Positions 29,410 to 40,280 of a stretch of DNA of 64,000 nucleotides are shown here, one piece after another (position 1 is the first letter of the stretch; each line of letters opens with the position of its first letter). The stretch is from Pseudomonas sp. MPC6 (GTDB lineage: Bacteria > Pseudomonadota > Gammaproteobacteria > Pseudomonadales > Pseudomonadaceae): positions 771,001 to 835,000 of the forward strand of contig NZ_CP034783.1 in assembly GCF_006094435.1 (NCBI RefSeq). Direction: 5' to 3'. The notes under the pieces were generated by a model, which saw nothing but the letters and a program-made list of their open reading frames with translations, ran no database searches and was not told the origin of the DNA. Both the position numbers and the translations under genes were made by a program.

Positions 29410-30201
29410 ATGCCGACTAACGGACAGCTTACCCTCGAACGGACGATCCCGACCCTGACAGCGCTGCCCCGCCCGCTGTTCGCCCGGGCGGAAAGCCTCA
29501 ATGCCGGTTCCTGGACGCCGCCTCATCGCCACGACTGGGTGCAGTTTTCCTACGCCATCAGTGGCGTGCTTGGCGTACACACCGCCGAGGGCAGTTTCTT
29601 TGCGCCGCCGCAGTGGGGCATCTGGATTCCAGCGGATCTCGAACACCAGGTGGTGACTTCGATGCGCGCCGAAATGCGCAGCCTCTACGTGCGCCGCGAG
29701 GATTGCGCATGGGCGGACGCGCGGTGCCGGGTGCTCGAGGTGACGCCGCTGGCCCGGGAGCTGATCAAGCATTTTTGTCTGTTGCCGGTGGAATACCCAC
29801 AGGGTGACAGCCAGGAAACGCGGCTGGTGAATGTGCTGCTGGATCAGTTGGCGAGTCTGCCGGAGGTGGCGTTTTCCCTGCCGTTGCCGCGTCATGAACG
29901 GTTGCTGGGGTTGTGCAACGAACTGCTCGAAAACCCTGAGCGGAACGTGACCTTGCAGGCGTGGGCGCAGCGGTTGGGTACATCGGAGAAAACCCTGATG
30001 CGCCTGTTTCAGCGGGAAACCGGGTTGAGCTTTCGAGGATGGCGTCAGCGGATGCGGCTGCTGTCGTCATTGAGTTTGCTGGAGGAGGGGAACAGCGTGA
30101 CCAACGCCGCGCTGTCTTGCGGGTATGACTCGACGTCGGCGTTTATTGCGGCATTCAAGGGGTTGTTCGGGTTTACCCCTGGCGAGCTCTTCAAGCAGTG
30201 A
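29410..30201 (+). CDS. AraC family transcriptional regulator
   Basis: Regulator of 263 residues. The N-terminal cupin (about 20-110) contains PPHRHDWVQFSYAISG and GIWIPADLEHQV; the C-terminal double HTH (about 165-262) contains LGTSEKTLMRLFQRETG and the family signature CGYDSTSAFIAAFKGLFGFTP. No second sensory domain is present. Its position directly after the thiolase gene suggests it controls the thiolase and the divergent fabG4-maoC pair, but no operator was identified. An alternative is control of distant genes. The stop lies 14 bp from the convergent holA stop. Confidence 0.88.
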   Translation: MPTNGQLTLERTIPTLTALPRPLFARAESLNAGSWTPPHRHDWVQFSYAISGVLGVHTAEGSFFAPPQWGIWIPADLEHQVVTSMRAEMRSLYVRREDCAWADARCRVLEVTPLARELIKHFCLLPVEYPQGDSQETRLVNVLLDQLASLPEVAFSLPLPRHERLLGLCNELLENPERNVTLQAWAQRLGTSEKTLMRLFQRETGLSFRGWRQRMRLLSSLSLLEEGNSVTNAALSCGYDSTSAFIAAFKGLFGFTPGELFKQ

Positions 30202-30214
30202 CGGTCTGTCGAGT

Positions 30215-31252
30215 TTACTCGGCAGGCAACGACAACCGTTGGCCCGCCATCAACAACGACAACCGACTCAAACTCATCCACGGTGAACCCGCGGCCTGGC
30301 CCTTGATCTGCGCATCGATGCGCTGCGCTTCCAGCAACAACTGCGCCCAGCGTGGCGCCGAGTAGCGTTGCAGGGCTTTGCTCATCAGCGGTTTGCGTTT
30401 GTCCCAGATCGGCGGTCGCGCAGCGCTGAAGGCCTTGTCCAGCGGCACGCCTTGGCTGTACTGCAATGCCAGGTTGGCCAACAGGCGCAACTCCCGGGCC
30501 AGGGCCCAGAGAATCACCGGTGGCTCGACGCCTTCACCGCGTAATCCTTCAAGCATGCGCAGGGCATGCGCCGCTTCGCCGTTGAGAATGGCATCGGTCA
30601 GCCCGAAGACATCGAAGCGCGCACTGTCGGCTACCGCCGCTTGCACGGTTTCAACACTGATCTGGCCACCCTCGGCCATCAGCTTGAGTTTTTCGATTTC
30701 CTGGGCGGCAGCCAGCAAGTTGCCCTCGACCCGGGCCGCGATCAGTTCAACGGCGTCCTGGCTGGCGGACAGTCCGGCCTGGGACAGGCGTTGACGGATC
30801 CAGCTCGGCAACTGGTTGGCATCCACCGGCCAGATTTGCACGAATTGGGTGTGCTGGCCTTCAACCAGTGCCTTGCCCCACTTGGTTTTCTGCGCGCTGC
30901 CATCCAGCTTGGGCAGGCTGATCAACAACACCGTGTCTTCGGGCGGACGCGAGCAATACTCGATGAACGCGGCAGCCCCTTTGTCACCGGGTTTACCTGA
31001 CGGCAGACGCAATTCCAGCAGGCGTTTTTCGGCGAACAGCGACATGCTCGCGCCAGCCTGCAACAACGTCCCCCAATCGAAACTGGCATCGGCGGCGAAG
31101 ACCTGGCGTTCGTCGAAGCCCTGTTGGCGAGCGGTGGCACGAATGGCGTCGGCGGCTTCCTGACACAGCAATGGGTCATCGCCACTGATGATGTAGACAG
31201 GCGCGAGGGTGCCTTGCAGGTGCTTGGCGAGTTGGGCGGGAGCGAGTTTCAT
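30215..31252 (-). CDS. holA: HolA, DNA polymerase III delta subunit
   Basis: Clamp-loader delta subunit that opens the beta clamp. The N-terminus MKLAPAQLAKHLQ is followed by PVYIISGDDPLLCQEAADAI, an AAA+-like domain with no Walker A, as expected for delta. The beta-interaction loop is around SMSLFAEKRLLELRLPSGK. The C-terminal collar starts near residue 210 (DSARFDVFGLTDAILNG). The start MKLAP gives 345 residues, the normal length; 12 in-frame upstream codons cross a hairpin between lptE and holA and were excluded. Last gene of the leuS-lptE-holA operon. Confidence 0.94.
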   Translation of the reverse strand: MKLAPAQLAKHLQGTLAPVYIISGDDPLLCQEAADAIRATARQQGFDERQVFAADASFDWGTLLQAGASMSLFAEKRLLELRLPSGKPGDKGAAAFIEYCSRPPEDTVLLISLPKLDGSAQKTKWGKALVEGQHTQFVQIWPVDANQLPSWIRQRLSQAGLSASQDAVELIAARVEGNLLAAAQEIEKLKLMAEGGQISVETVQAAVADSARFDVFGLTDAILNGEAAHALRMLEGLRGEGVEPPVILWALARELRLLANLALQYSQGVPLDKAFSAARPPIWDKRKPLMSKALQRYSAPRWAQLLLEAQRIDAQIKGQAAGSPWMSLSRLSLLMAGQRLSLPAE

Positions 31253-31266
31253 AGGAGAGGGCGAAC

Positions 31267-31284
31267 GGGGCGCCGAGGCGCCCC
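31267..31284. repeat. Perfect GC hairpin between lptE and holA
   Basis: GGGGCGCC and GGCGCCCC with a two-base loop. It lies in the 39-bp gap between the lptE stop and the holA start and lacks a T tract, so it probably modulates message stability or read-through rather than ending transcription. Confidence 0.6.
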
Positions 31285-31291
31285 GCAACGC

Positions 31292-31897
31292 TTACTGGCG
31301 CGGCAGTTCGACAGGCGACTGACGCGGCGTTTGCGCTTCAGCCTTCTGCGCCGCTTCCAATGCCGCGGCTTCAGCCCTGGCGCGAGCCTCGGCGGTCTGT
31401 TGCAGTTGATCCAGCTGGGCCGGAGTCAGCTGCTGCAGGCGCAGCATCATGCGTTGTACCAACTCACGACGTATGTCCTTGCGCGCGTCATTGGCTTCCT
31501 GATCGGAACCCACCAGGTTGTTGCCGTCGTGGATAAAGACTTTCTGCACTTCGAGCTTGTCGCTCATCAGTGGCAAGTTGCCCTGGCCATTGATGTCATA
31601 GGTGAGCACGGTGCTGAGCTGATACTCGCCAGTGCGGCCGGCACCGGCGTAGCTGAGGATGCGCTGGCTTTCCTGTTCGCCGGTCAGCACCAGTTTGTAA
31701 GGGGCGCCGCTGTAGAGCTTGACGCCGCTGCTTTCCAGCACCTGACGCATTTGGGTCACGGTCGGGCCGTAGGCATCACGGGCGCTCAGGTCGAGTTCCT
31801 TGATCGCCAGCTCGGTGGTGCCGGTGCCACGCAGCTGGAAACCGCAGGCGCTCAGCAGAACGGCGAGGCCCATCACCAGCAGATTGCGTTTGATCAT
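31292..31897 (-). CDS. lptE: LptE, LPS-assembly outer-membrane lipoprotein
   Basis: Plugs the LptD barrel and helps insert LPS at the outer membrane. Lipoprotein signal MIKRNLLVMGLAVLLSAC with lipobox LSAC, then GFQLRGTG, the conserved start of mature LptE. The body shows the family pattern (YGPTVTQMRQVLESSGV, GEYQLSTVLTYDI). The tail from about residue 165 is Ala/Gln/Glu-rich. The product is 201 residues. The start MIKRN was taken because the signal peptide begins there. It lies between leuS and holA, as in nearly all gammaproteobacteria. Confidence 0.94.
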   Translation of the reverse strand: MIKRNLLVMGLAVLLSACGFQLRGTGTTELAIKELDLSARDAYGPTVTQMRQVLESSGVKLYSGAPYKLVLTGEQESQRILSYAGAGRTGEYQLSTVLTYDINGQGNLPLMSDKLEVQKVFIHDGNNLVGSDQEANDARKDIRRELVQRMMLRLQQLTPAQLDQLQQTAEARARAEAAALEAAQKAEAQTPRQSPVELPRQ

Positions 31898-31954
31898 CTT
31901 GTTGTTCCCCTTGAAACCAGGTGGGCCGATCATGCGACCCGAAAGGTTTTACTC

Positions 31955-31977
31955 GGCGCCAGGCTGGACCTGGCGCC
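31955..31977. repeat. Perfect GC hairpin between leuS and lptE
   Basis: GGCGCCAGG and CCTGGCGCC around a five-base loop, eight bases downstream of the leuS stop. No T tract follows on the minus strand, so partial attenuation or RNA processing is more likely than full termination. Confidence 0.6.
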
Positions 31978-31985
31978 TGGTCCAC

Positions 31986-34697
<2,712 letters not shown>

Positions 34698-34870
34698 TTA
34701 CAGGAAGCGTCGTAGCATACATGACCGCACTCTACCGAGGGAAACCCTGATTACTGCCCAAGGCCCGGCAAAAACCGCTGCGAGGGCCGTTGGTCGCGGC
34801 ACCCAGCCGGTTTGTTCATGGAAGCTAAGCTCTAAAAGGGGAGCGAGTCTTATCTTCAATGAGGTGAGGG

Positions 34871-35191
34871 ATGGTTGAGTCACGGCAAAAAGTTACAAAA
34901 CCGGAGCTGTACGAAAGACTGATCGATCGTCTGGGGATGGCCCTGGACGCGGCAAAAACCGCTGACCGGCTGCGCGACGAGCGCCCCTTGGAGCTGGAAC
35001 TGCGCGGCCTGAGCCCCGCAGAGTTTGCACTGGTCAAAGCGTATCTGGATCGCAGTGAACGTGAATCACACGGATACTTGTCAGAGGCAGTGAAGCAACT
35101 CGACGCACCACGTTCGGCCAAGATCATCTGGCTCAAGGACAAGGTACCTGGCAGGGACTCGGTAAAGGTCCGGTCTCTGCAGTTCAAGTAA
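34871..35191 (+). CDS. Conserved small protein of unknown function (106 aa)
   Basis: I do not recognise the family. The 106 residues are highly charged: an N-terminal helical part (KPELYERLIDRLGMALDAAK), a middle block (LELELRGLSPAEFALVKAYL) and a basic C-terminus (KDKVPGRDSVKVRSLQFK). No signal peptide, membrane helix, cysteine pair or HTH is visible. Codon use matches neighbouring core genes, and the location between leuS and the DUF218 gene agrees with a conserved hypothetical at the same place in other pseudomonads, from memory. A GA-rich sequence (GAGGTGAGGG) precedes the ATG. Expression alone or with the next gene (106 bp on) is possible. Confidence 0.6.
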   Translation: MVESRQKVTKPELYERLIDRLGMALDAAKTADRLRDERPLELELRGLSPAEFALVKAYLDRSERESHGYLSEAVKQLDAPRSAKIIWLKDKVPGRDSVKVRSLQFK

Positions 35192-35297
35192 GGGCACTTG
35201 AAGCCATGCAATATGGTTTTTTAAAGCATAGTCCTTCCGCATTTGTTGTCGCATTGCGTCAACCCACTTAGGCTTCGGGCATCTCTGGAGATGCTCG

Positions 35298-36059
35298 ATG
35301 CCTTTTCGCTATTTCGTCAAACAACTTCTGCTGCCTCCCGGTGTGCTGTTGCTGCTGTTGCTGCTTGCCTGGTGGTTGCGCCGCTCAAGGCCGCGACTGG
35401 CGGCCCTGTGCTTTGCCTTGGGCGTGGGTGGCTTCTGGCTGATGAGCCTGCCGATAGTGGTGGAGTGGAGCGCCAGGGCGCTTGAGCGTGAACCGCCGCT
35501 GGCTCGCCATGAATGGGCAACACTGGGTCGGCAGGCGGATGCGATCGTGGTGATGGGTTCGGGACGCGAGCGTGGCGATCCGGCCTGGGGCGCCGACCAG
35601 CCGACCGGTATCGGCCTGGAGCGCCAGCGCTATGCAGCGCGGCTGGCCAAGGCGTCGGGCTTGCCGATCCTCACCAGTGGTGGCCTGCATTACGGTACGC
35701 CGCCGACTGAAGCCAGGTTGATGGCGGACTCGTTGCTCGATGATTTCGACGTGACCGTGCGCTGGCAGGAAGGGCGCAGCCGCACCACTTGGGAGAACGC
35801 GCAGTTCAGCGCCGAAGTGTTGCTGCCCCAAGGCATCAAACGCGTGGTGCTCGTGACGCACGCCTCGCACATGCCGCGAGCGGTCTGGAGTTTCCAGCAG
35901 GCGGGGTTCGAGGTGGTGCCGGCGCCGATGGGGTTTCTGGGGGTGGACAACGCCCGGCCACTGGGTGGCTGGCTGCCGGAGTTCAAGGCGCTCTGGCAGA
36001 GTGGGCAGTTGATGAATGAGGCGGTGGGGCAGATCGGGTATTCGCTGTTTTACCGATAA
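35298..36059 (+). CDS. YdcF/ElyC family DUF218 envelope protein
   Basis: Inner-membrane protein of 253 residues. Two membrane helices come first (about 9-27, LLLPPGVLLLLLLLAWWL, and 36-55), then a soluble DUF218 domain with DAIVVMGSGRERGDPAWG, LTSGG and VLVTHASHMPRAVWSFQQAGF. ElyC of E. coli, with the same layout, acts in envelope biogenesis at the lipid-carrier stage; SanA and YdcF are relatives. The exact role here is inferred only from the family. RBS GGAGA lies nine bases upstream of the ATG. A REPIN separates it from lnt, which is convergent. Confidence 0.82.
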   Translation: MPFRYFVKQLLLPPGVLLLLLLLAWWLRRSRPRLAALCFALGVGGFWLMSLPIVVEWSARALEREPPLARHEWATLGRQADAIVVMGSGRERGDPAWGADQPTGIGLERQRYAARLAKASGLPILTSGGLHYGTPPTEARLMADSLLDDFDVTVRWQEGRSRTTWENAQFSAEVLLPQGIKRVVLVTHASHMPRAVWSFQQAGFEVVPAPMGFLGVDNARPLGGWLPEFKALWQSGQLMNEAVGQIGYSLFYR

Positions 36060-36078
36060 CCGAATGGTTACCCACGCC

Positions 36079-36170
36079 CTGTAGGAGCTGGCTTGCCAGC
36101 GAAGAGGCCCTTCCAGTCGACATCATTGTTGGCTGAAAGGGCCTCTTCGCCGGCAAGCCGGCTCCTACAG
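36079..36170. repeat. REPIN between the ElyC-like gene and lnt
   Basis: A third arm class: GTAGGAGCTGGCTTGCCAGC left, GCCGGCAAGCCGGCTCCTAC right, with loop motif CAGTCGACATCATTG. It is located between two convergent stop codons. Confidence 0.88.
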
Positions 36171-36188
36171 GTTTGATGCGGTGTCAGT

Positions 36189-37712
36189 TCAGACGGTCTT
36201 GGCCATTCGATTCGCAATCAACGCCCAGCCAAACAACAACACGCAAACAATGATCAGCGGCCACGAACGCCATTGCAGGTAAGGCGTCAGGTTGTGCATC
36301 GGCACCACTTCGCCGTACAAAATGCCGCGTTCGAACTGCGGGATCTGCACCGTGATCTGCCCGAACGGGTTGATCAGGCCGGTCACGCCGTTATTGGTGG
36401 CGCGGATCATCCAGCGTCCGGCTTCCAGTGCACGCATCTGCGCCATCTGCAAATGTTGCAGCGGGCCGATGGAGGTGCCGAACCAGGTGTCGTTGCTGAT
36501 GGTCAGCAGCAAATCGCTACGGGCCGCGAGGCTGGCGGCGAATTCCGGATAGACCACTTCGTAGCAGATGTACGGCGCGATCTGGTACCCCTTGGCTTGC
36601 AGCATCGGCTGATCGGCAGGGCCACGGGCAAAGTCCGACATCGGCAAGTCGAAAAAGGCGATCAACCCGCGCAGCACGTCCTGCAACGGCACATATTCGC
36701 CAAACGGCACCAGTTTCTGCTTGAGGTAAGTGCCGTCGCCTTCGCCCACGACGGTGATGCCGTTGAAAAAGCGTTTCTGTTGATGCACTTCCTGACGGAT
36801 CGGCACGCCGGTAATCAGTGCCGATTTACGTTCTGCGGCGAAGTCTCCCATCATGTTCAGGAAGCCCTCGGCGGACTCCTTGAGCACCGGGACCGCGGTT
36901 TCCGGCCAGATCAACAGGTCGACGGGTCTGGAGCTGAAGCTCATGTCGCGGTACAGCGCCAGCTGCGCGTTGAGCTGTGCCGGGTCCCACTTCATGCTCT
37001 GTTCGACATTGCCCTGGATCGCCGCGACGCTCAACGGCGCGCCCGCCGGGCTGGTCCAGGCATGCTCCTTGAGCGCCATGCCGGCCACCCATGGGCCGAT
37101 CAGCAGCAGTACGCCGGCGGCGATGAAGCCTTTGCGAGCGGTTTTCACCAAAGGCAACGCGTTGTAGATTAGCGCGGCCGTCAGGGCCAGGGTGAAGGAA
37201 ATTAGCCACATCCCGCCGACGGGGGCGAGCCCGGACAGAGGGCCATCGAGTTGGCTGTAACCGGAATACAGCCACGGGAAGCCGGTGAGAAACCAGCCAC
37301 GAAAGGCTTCCTGGGCGACCCACAGCGCGGCGAAGGCCAAGGCATCGGCCAGTGGCGCTTCGTTGCGGCGCAGCCAGCGCACCCAGATCCAGGCGGGCAG
37401 GGCGAAGAACCAGGCAATCGCCGCCGTGAAGATCAGCATCAGGAAGCCGGCCAGGAGTACCGAAGCGCCACCGAAGTGGTGGATGCTGTAGTAAATCCAA
37501 CTGGTACCGGCGCCAAACAGACCAAAACCGAAGCACCAGCCTCGGCCCAGGGCCTGACGAGGGTTCAGTTCACGTAAACCGGCATAGAACAAGCCGACTG
37601 CCAGCAATGCCAGCGGCCAGATATCGTACGGCGCCAGGGCCAGGGTGGTGATTGCACCGGCCGCCACGGCCAGCAGGTTACCGGGCCAGCCGGGGCGGGT
37701 GATCCAGAGCAT
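36189..37712 (-). CDS. lnt: Lnt, apolipoprotein N-acyltransferase
   Basis: Adds the third acyl chain to lipoproteins at the inner membrane. About six N-terminal helices (starting GWPGNLLAVAAGAITTLAL), a periplasmic nitrilase domain from about 225 to 480, and one last helix. The catalytic triad is complete: Glu in LIWPETAVPVL, Lys in YLKQKLVPFGEYVPL, Cys in APYICYEVVYPE. The product is 507 residues. It overlaps no gene but starts 15 bp after corC ends, so miaB-ybeZ-ybeY-corC-lnt read as one operon, as in E. coli. Confidence 0.96.
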   Translation of the reverse strand: MLWITRPGWPGNLLAVAAGAITTLALAPYDIWPLALLAVGLFYAGLRELNPRQALGRGWCFGFGLFGAGTSWIYYSIHHFGGASVLLAGFLMLIFTAAIAWFFALPAWIWVRWLRRNEAPLADALAFAALWVAQEAFRGWFLTGFPWLYSGYSQLDGPLSGLAPVGGMWLISFTLALTAALIYNALPLVKTARKGFIAAGVLLLIGPWVAGMALKEHAWTSPAGAPLSVAAIQGNVEQSMKWDPAQLNAQLALYRDMSFSSRPVDLLIWPETAVPVLKESAEGFLNMMGDFAAERKSALITGVPIRQEVHQQKRFFNGITVVGEGDGTYLKQKLVPFGEYVPLQDVLRGLIAFFDLPMSDFARGPADQPMLQAKGYQIAPYICYEVVYPEFAASLAARSDLLLTISNDTWFGTSIGPLQHLQMAQMRALEAGRWMIRATNNGVTGLINPFGQITVQIPQFERGILYGEVVPMHNLTPYLQWRSWPLIIVCVLLFGWALIANRMAKTV

Positions 37713-37727
37713 TTCTATCCTTAGTGG

Positions 37728-38567
37728 TTACCGGGCAATTGGCGTCAGGCGCAGCAAGTGAATCCGACGGCTGTCGGCGTTCAGGATGCGGAAGCGATAA
37801 GGGCCGATTTCGGTGATTTCGTTGCGTTTTGGCAGGTGCCCGAATGCACTCATCACCAGACCGCCAACCGTGTCGAATTCGTCATCGGAGAATTGGCTGT
37901 CGAAGAACTCGTTGAAGTTCTCGATCGGCGTGAGGGCCTTGATCAGGAAGTCACCGCTGGGCAGCGGCTTGATGTAGCTGTCTTCTTCAACGTCGTGCTC
38001 GTCTTCGATGTCGCCGACGATCTGTTCCAGCACGTCTTCGATGGTCACCAGGCCCGCCACACCGCCGTACTCGTCAATGACGATGGCCATGTGGTTATGG
38101 TTGGCGCGGAACTCGCGCAGCAGCACATTCAGGCGCTTGGACTCGGGCACAAAGGTGGCTGGACGCAACAGATCCTTGATGTTGAAGTTGTCGCCGTTCT
38201 CCTTGAGGATCAACGGCAGCAAGTCCTTGGCCAGCAGCACGCCCATCACGTCATCATGGCTTTCGCCGATGACCGGGTAGCGGGAGTGGGCCGAGTCGAC
38301 CACGGCGGGCAGGAACTCGCGGGGGGTCTGGGTCGCCTTGATGCTGATCATCTGCGAGCGCGGGACCATGATGTCCCGTACTTGCAGGTCTGCAACCTGG
38401 ATGGCGCCTTCGACGATGGCCAGCGCTTCGCTGTCCAGCAGTTTGTTCTGGTGTGCATCGCGCAGCAGCTCCAGCAGCTCCTGGCGGTTCTTCGGCTCGT
38501 GGGCAAAAGCCTGGGTGAGCTTACCCAGCCATGACTTTTGCCCGTTGCTCGATCGATCTTCGCTCAT
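37728..38567 (-). CDS. corC: CorC/YbeX, CBS-domain protein
   Basis: Cytoplasmic CBS-pair protein of 279 residues, the YbeX family linked to Mg/Co efflux and more recently to ribosome quality in the ybeZYX-lnt operon. CBS1 begins DIMVPRSQMISIK at about residue 75; CBS2 includes YGGVAGLVTIEDVLEQIVGDIEDEHD at about 170-195. The C-terminal CorC_HlyC domain spans the last 80 residues (TVGGLVMSAFGHLPKRNE). Unlike CorB types it has no membrane helices. It sits 5 bp after ybeY, in the conserved order. Confidence 0.94.
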   Translation of the reverse strand: MSEDRSSNGQKSWLGKLTQAFAHEPKNRQELLELLRDAHQNKLLDSEALAIVEGAIQVADLQVRDIMVPRSQMISIKATQTPREFLPAVVDSAHSRYPVIGESHDDVMGVLLAKDLLPLILKENGDNFNIKDLLRPATFVPESKRLNVLLREFRANHNHMAIVIDEYGGVAGLVTIEDVLEQIVGDIEDEHDVEEDSYIKPLPSGDFLIKALTPIENFNEFFDSQFSDDEFDTVGGLVMSAFGHLPKRNEITEIGPYRFRILNADSRRIHLLRLTPIAR

Positions 38568-38572
38568 AGCGA

Positions 38573-39067
38573 TTACTCTGAATCCTTTGTTGTAACGATA
38601 GGGGGTTCGTCTGTTTCGTCGTCCGCATACGGGTCCGGGTGACCCAGTTCTGCTAGCAACGTTCGTTCCAGTGCTTCCATTTCTTCAGCTTCGTCGTCAT
38701 CTATATGGTCGTAACCCAGCAGATGCAAGCAGCCGTGGATGACCAGATGCGCCCAATGGGCGTCGAGCGCCTTGCCCTGTTCGGCGGCTTCACGCTCGAC
38801 CACGGCCACGCAGATCACCAGATCGCCCAGCAGCGGGATGTCGAGAAACTCGTCGGGCACATCGGCAGGAAACGACAGGACGTTGGTGGCGTAATCCTTG
38901 TGCCGCCAGGTGCTGTTCAGTTCGCGGGCCTCGTCCTCATCGACCAGACGGATGGTCATTTCGGAGTCGGCAGTCCGCTGGCGCAGGGCCAGTTCGCACC
39001 ACTGGCGGAACTTGGCTGCGCTTGGGGCGGTTCCCCGGCTTTCAAGTTGCAGATCAAGCTCAAGCAT
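38573..39067 (-). CDS. ybeY: YbeY, endoribonuclease for 16S rRNA maturation
   Basis: Metallo-RNase needed for 16S rRNA 3'-end maturation and 70S quality control. The zinc site [11 protein letters not shown] (HxxxHxxxxxH) is intact at about residues 112-122; upstream are the conserved [15 protein letters not shown] and [16 protein letters not shown] blocks. The product is 164 residues. The C-terminus has an acidic tail. The start codon lies inside the end of ybeZ (8 bp overlap), so translation is coupled. Confidence 0.95.
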   Translation of the reverse strand: MLELDLQLESRGTAPSAAKFRQWCELALRQRTADSEMTIRLVDEDEARELNSTWRHKDYATNVLSFPADVPDEFLDIPLLGDLVICVAVVEREAAEQGKALDAHWAHLVIHGCLHLLGYDHIDDDEAEEMEALERTLLAELGHPDPYADDETDEPPIVTTKDSE

Positions 39068-40076
39068 CGTGGCGATTGTCCCTGGAAGAGAACTTCGCCG
39101 GTTCTTCGGCCACGCGATTCTCGAAGCGCTCGTAGGCTTCGACGATACGCTGCACCAGTGGATGGCGCACGACGTCCTTGGCCTGGAAGTGAGTGAAGCT
39201 GATGCCCGGCACGTCCTTGAGGACCTCGATCACGTGGTGCAGCCCGGACTTGGTGCCTTTCGGCAGGTCGACCTGGGTGATGTCGCCGGTGATGACCGCC
39301 GTGGAACCGAAGCCGATCCGGGTCAGGAACATTTTCATCTGCTCGACCGTGGTGTTCTGGCTTTCATCGAGGATGATGAAGCTGTTGTTCAGCGTGCGAC
39401 CGCGCATGTAGGCCAGCGGCGCGACTTCAATGACCTGGCGCTCGATCAGCTTGGCCACGTGTTCGAAGCCGAGCATTTCATAGAGTGCGTCATAGAGCGG
39501 GCGCAGGTACGGGTCGATCTTCTGCGACAGGTCTCCGGGCAGGAAACCGAGCTTTTCGCCCGCCTCCACTGCCGGGCGTACCAGCAGGATGCGGCGAATC
39601 TGCTCGCGTTCCAGCGCGTCTACCGCGCAGGCAACGGCCAGATAGGTCTTGCCGGTACCGGCCGGGCCGATGCCGAAATTGATGTCGTTCCCGAGGATTT
39701 CCTTCACATAGCGCAACTGATTCAAGCCGCGAGGGCGAATCATGCCTTTCTTGGTGCGCAGGGCGACGGACGGTTCGGCGGGGGAGTGGTTGTCCAACTC
39801 TTCGACGGCCGATTCCTGCAGGAACAGGTGAACCATGTCTGGCGACAGCTCGGTACCCTTGGTTTCCCGGTACAGGCGCCGCAGCAGGTTTTCCGCGGAG
39901 GTGGTGTGTTTGGGTTCGCCGATCAGTTCGAACTGGTTCCCGCGGTTGCGGATCTCGATGGTCAGGCGCTGTTCGATCAAGCGCAGATGCTCGTCGAATT
40001 GCCCGCACAGATTGGCGAAGCGGCGAGCTTCAAAGGGCTCGAGGATGAAACGATGTGGTTCTATGGGTGCGTTCAA
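39060..40076 (-). CDS. ybeZ: YbeZ, PhoH-like ATPase/RNA helicase
   Basis: PhoH-family P-loop protein that partners YbeY in rRNA maturation. Walker A is [13 protein letters not shown] at about residue 145; Walker B is FIILDESQN at about 250. The N-terminal KH-like region begins [19 protein letters not shown]. The start is uncertain: no ATG lies near the conserved N-terminus, and the frame stays open into a REPIN. A TTG at 40076 immediately before NAPIEPHRF is the best candidate (338 residues), although its upstream sequence lacks a strong Shine-Dalgarno. The REPIN separates it from miaB by 204 bp, which may uncouple the two. Confidence 0.9.
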   Translation of the reverse strand: MNAPIEPHRFILEPFEARRFANLCGQFDEHLRLIEQRLTIEIRNRGNQFELIGEPKHTTSAENLLRRLYRETKGTELSPDMVHLFLQESAVEELDNHSPAEPSVALRTKKGMIRPRGLNQLRYVKEILGNDINFGIGPAGTGKTYLAVACAVDALEREQIRRILLVRPAVEAGEKLGFLPGDLSQKIDPYLRPLYDALYEMLGFEHVAKLIERQVIEVAPLAYMRGRTLNNSFIILDESQNTTVEQMKMFLTRIGFGSTAVITGDITQVDLPKGTKSGLHHVIEVLKDVPGISFTHFQAKDVVRHPLVQRIVEAYERFENRVAEEPAKFSSRDNRHDA

Positions 40077-40178
40077 GGTCGTATTTAGCCGCCCTGGGGC
40101 AATTGAGATGAAATCAAGGATAACGCCAGTGGGCTGGGTGCGAAAGCTCTTAAATAATCCAGCGCCCAACACCGCCCC

Positions 40179-40269
40179 TTGTGGGGGCGGGCTTGCTCGC
40201 GAAGAGGGAGTGTCAGTCGACATTGATGAGGCTGACACACCGCTTTCGCGAGCAAGCCCGCTCCCACAG
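40179..40269. repeat. REPIN between miaB and ybeZ
   Basis: G-rich-class arms (the left reads GTGGGGGCGGGCTTGCTCGC) and a loop with GTGTCAGTCGACATTGATG. It lies inside what is otherwise a tight operon, 11 bp after the miaB stop. Confidence 0.9.
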
Positions 40270-40280
40270 GGATTGCGGTG

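Noticed and set aside
31955..31977. Hairpin after leuS as an intrinsic terminator
   Set aside because: No T tract follows on the minus strand, and lptE and holA lie downstream in the same direction with the usual operon spacing; kept only as a hairpin.
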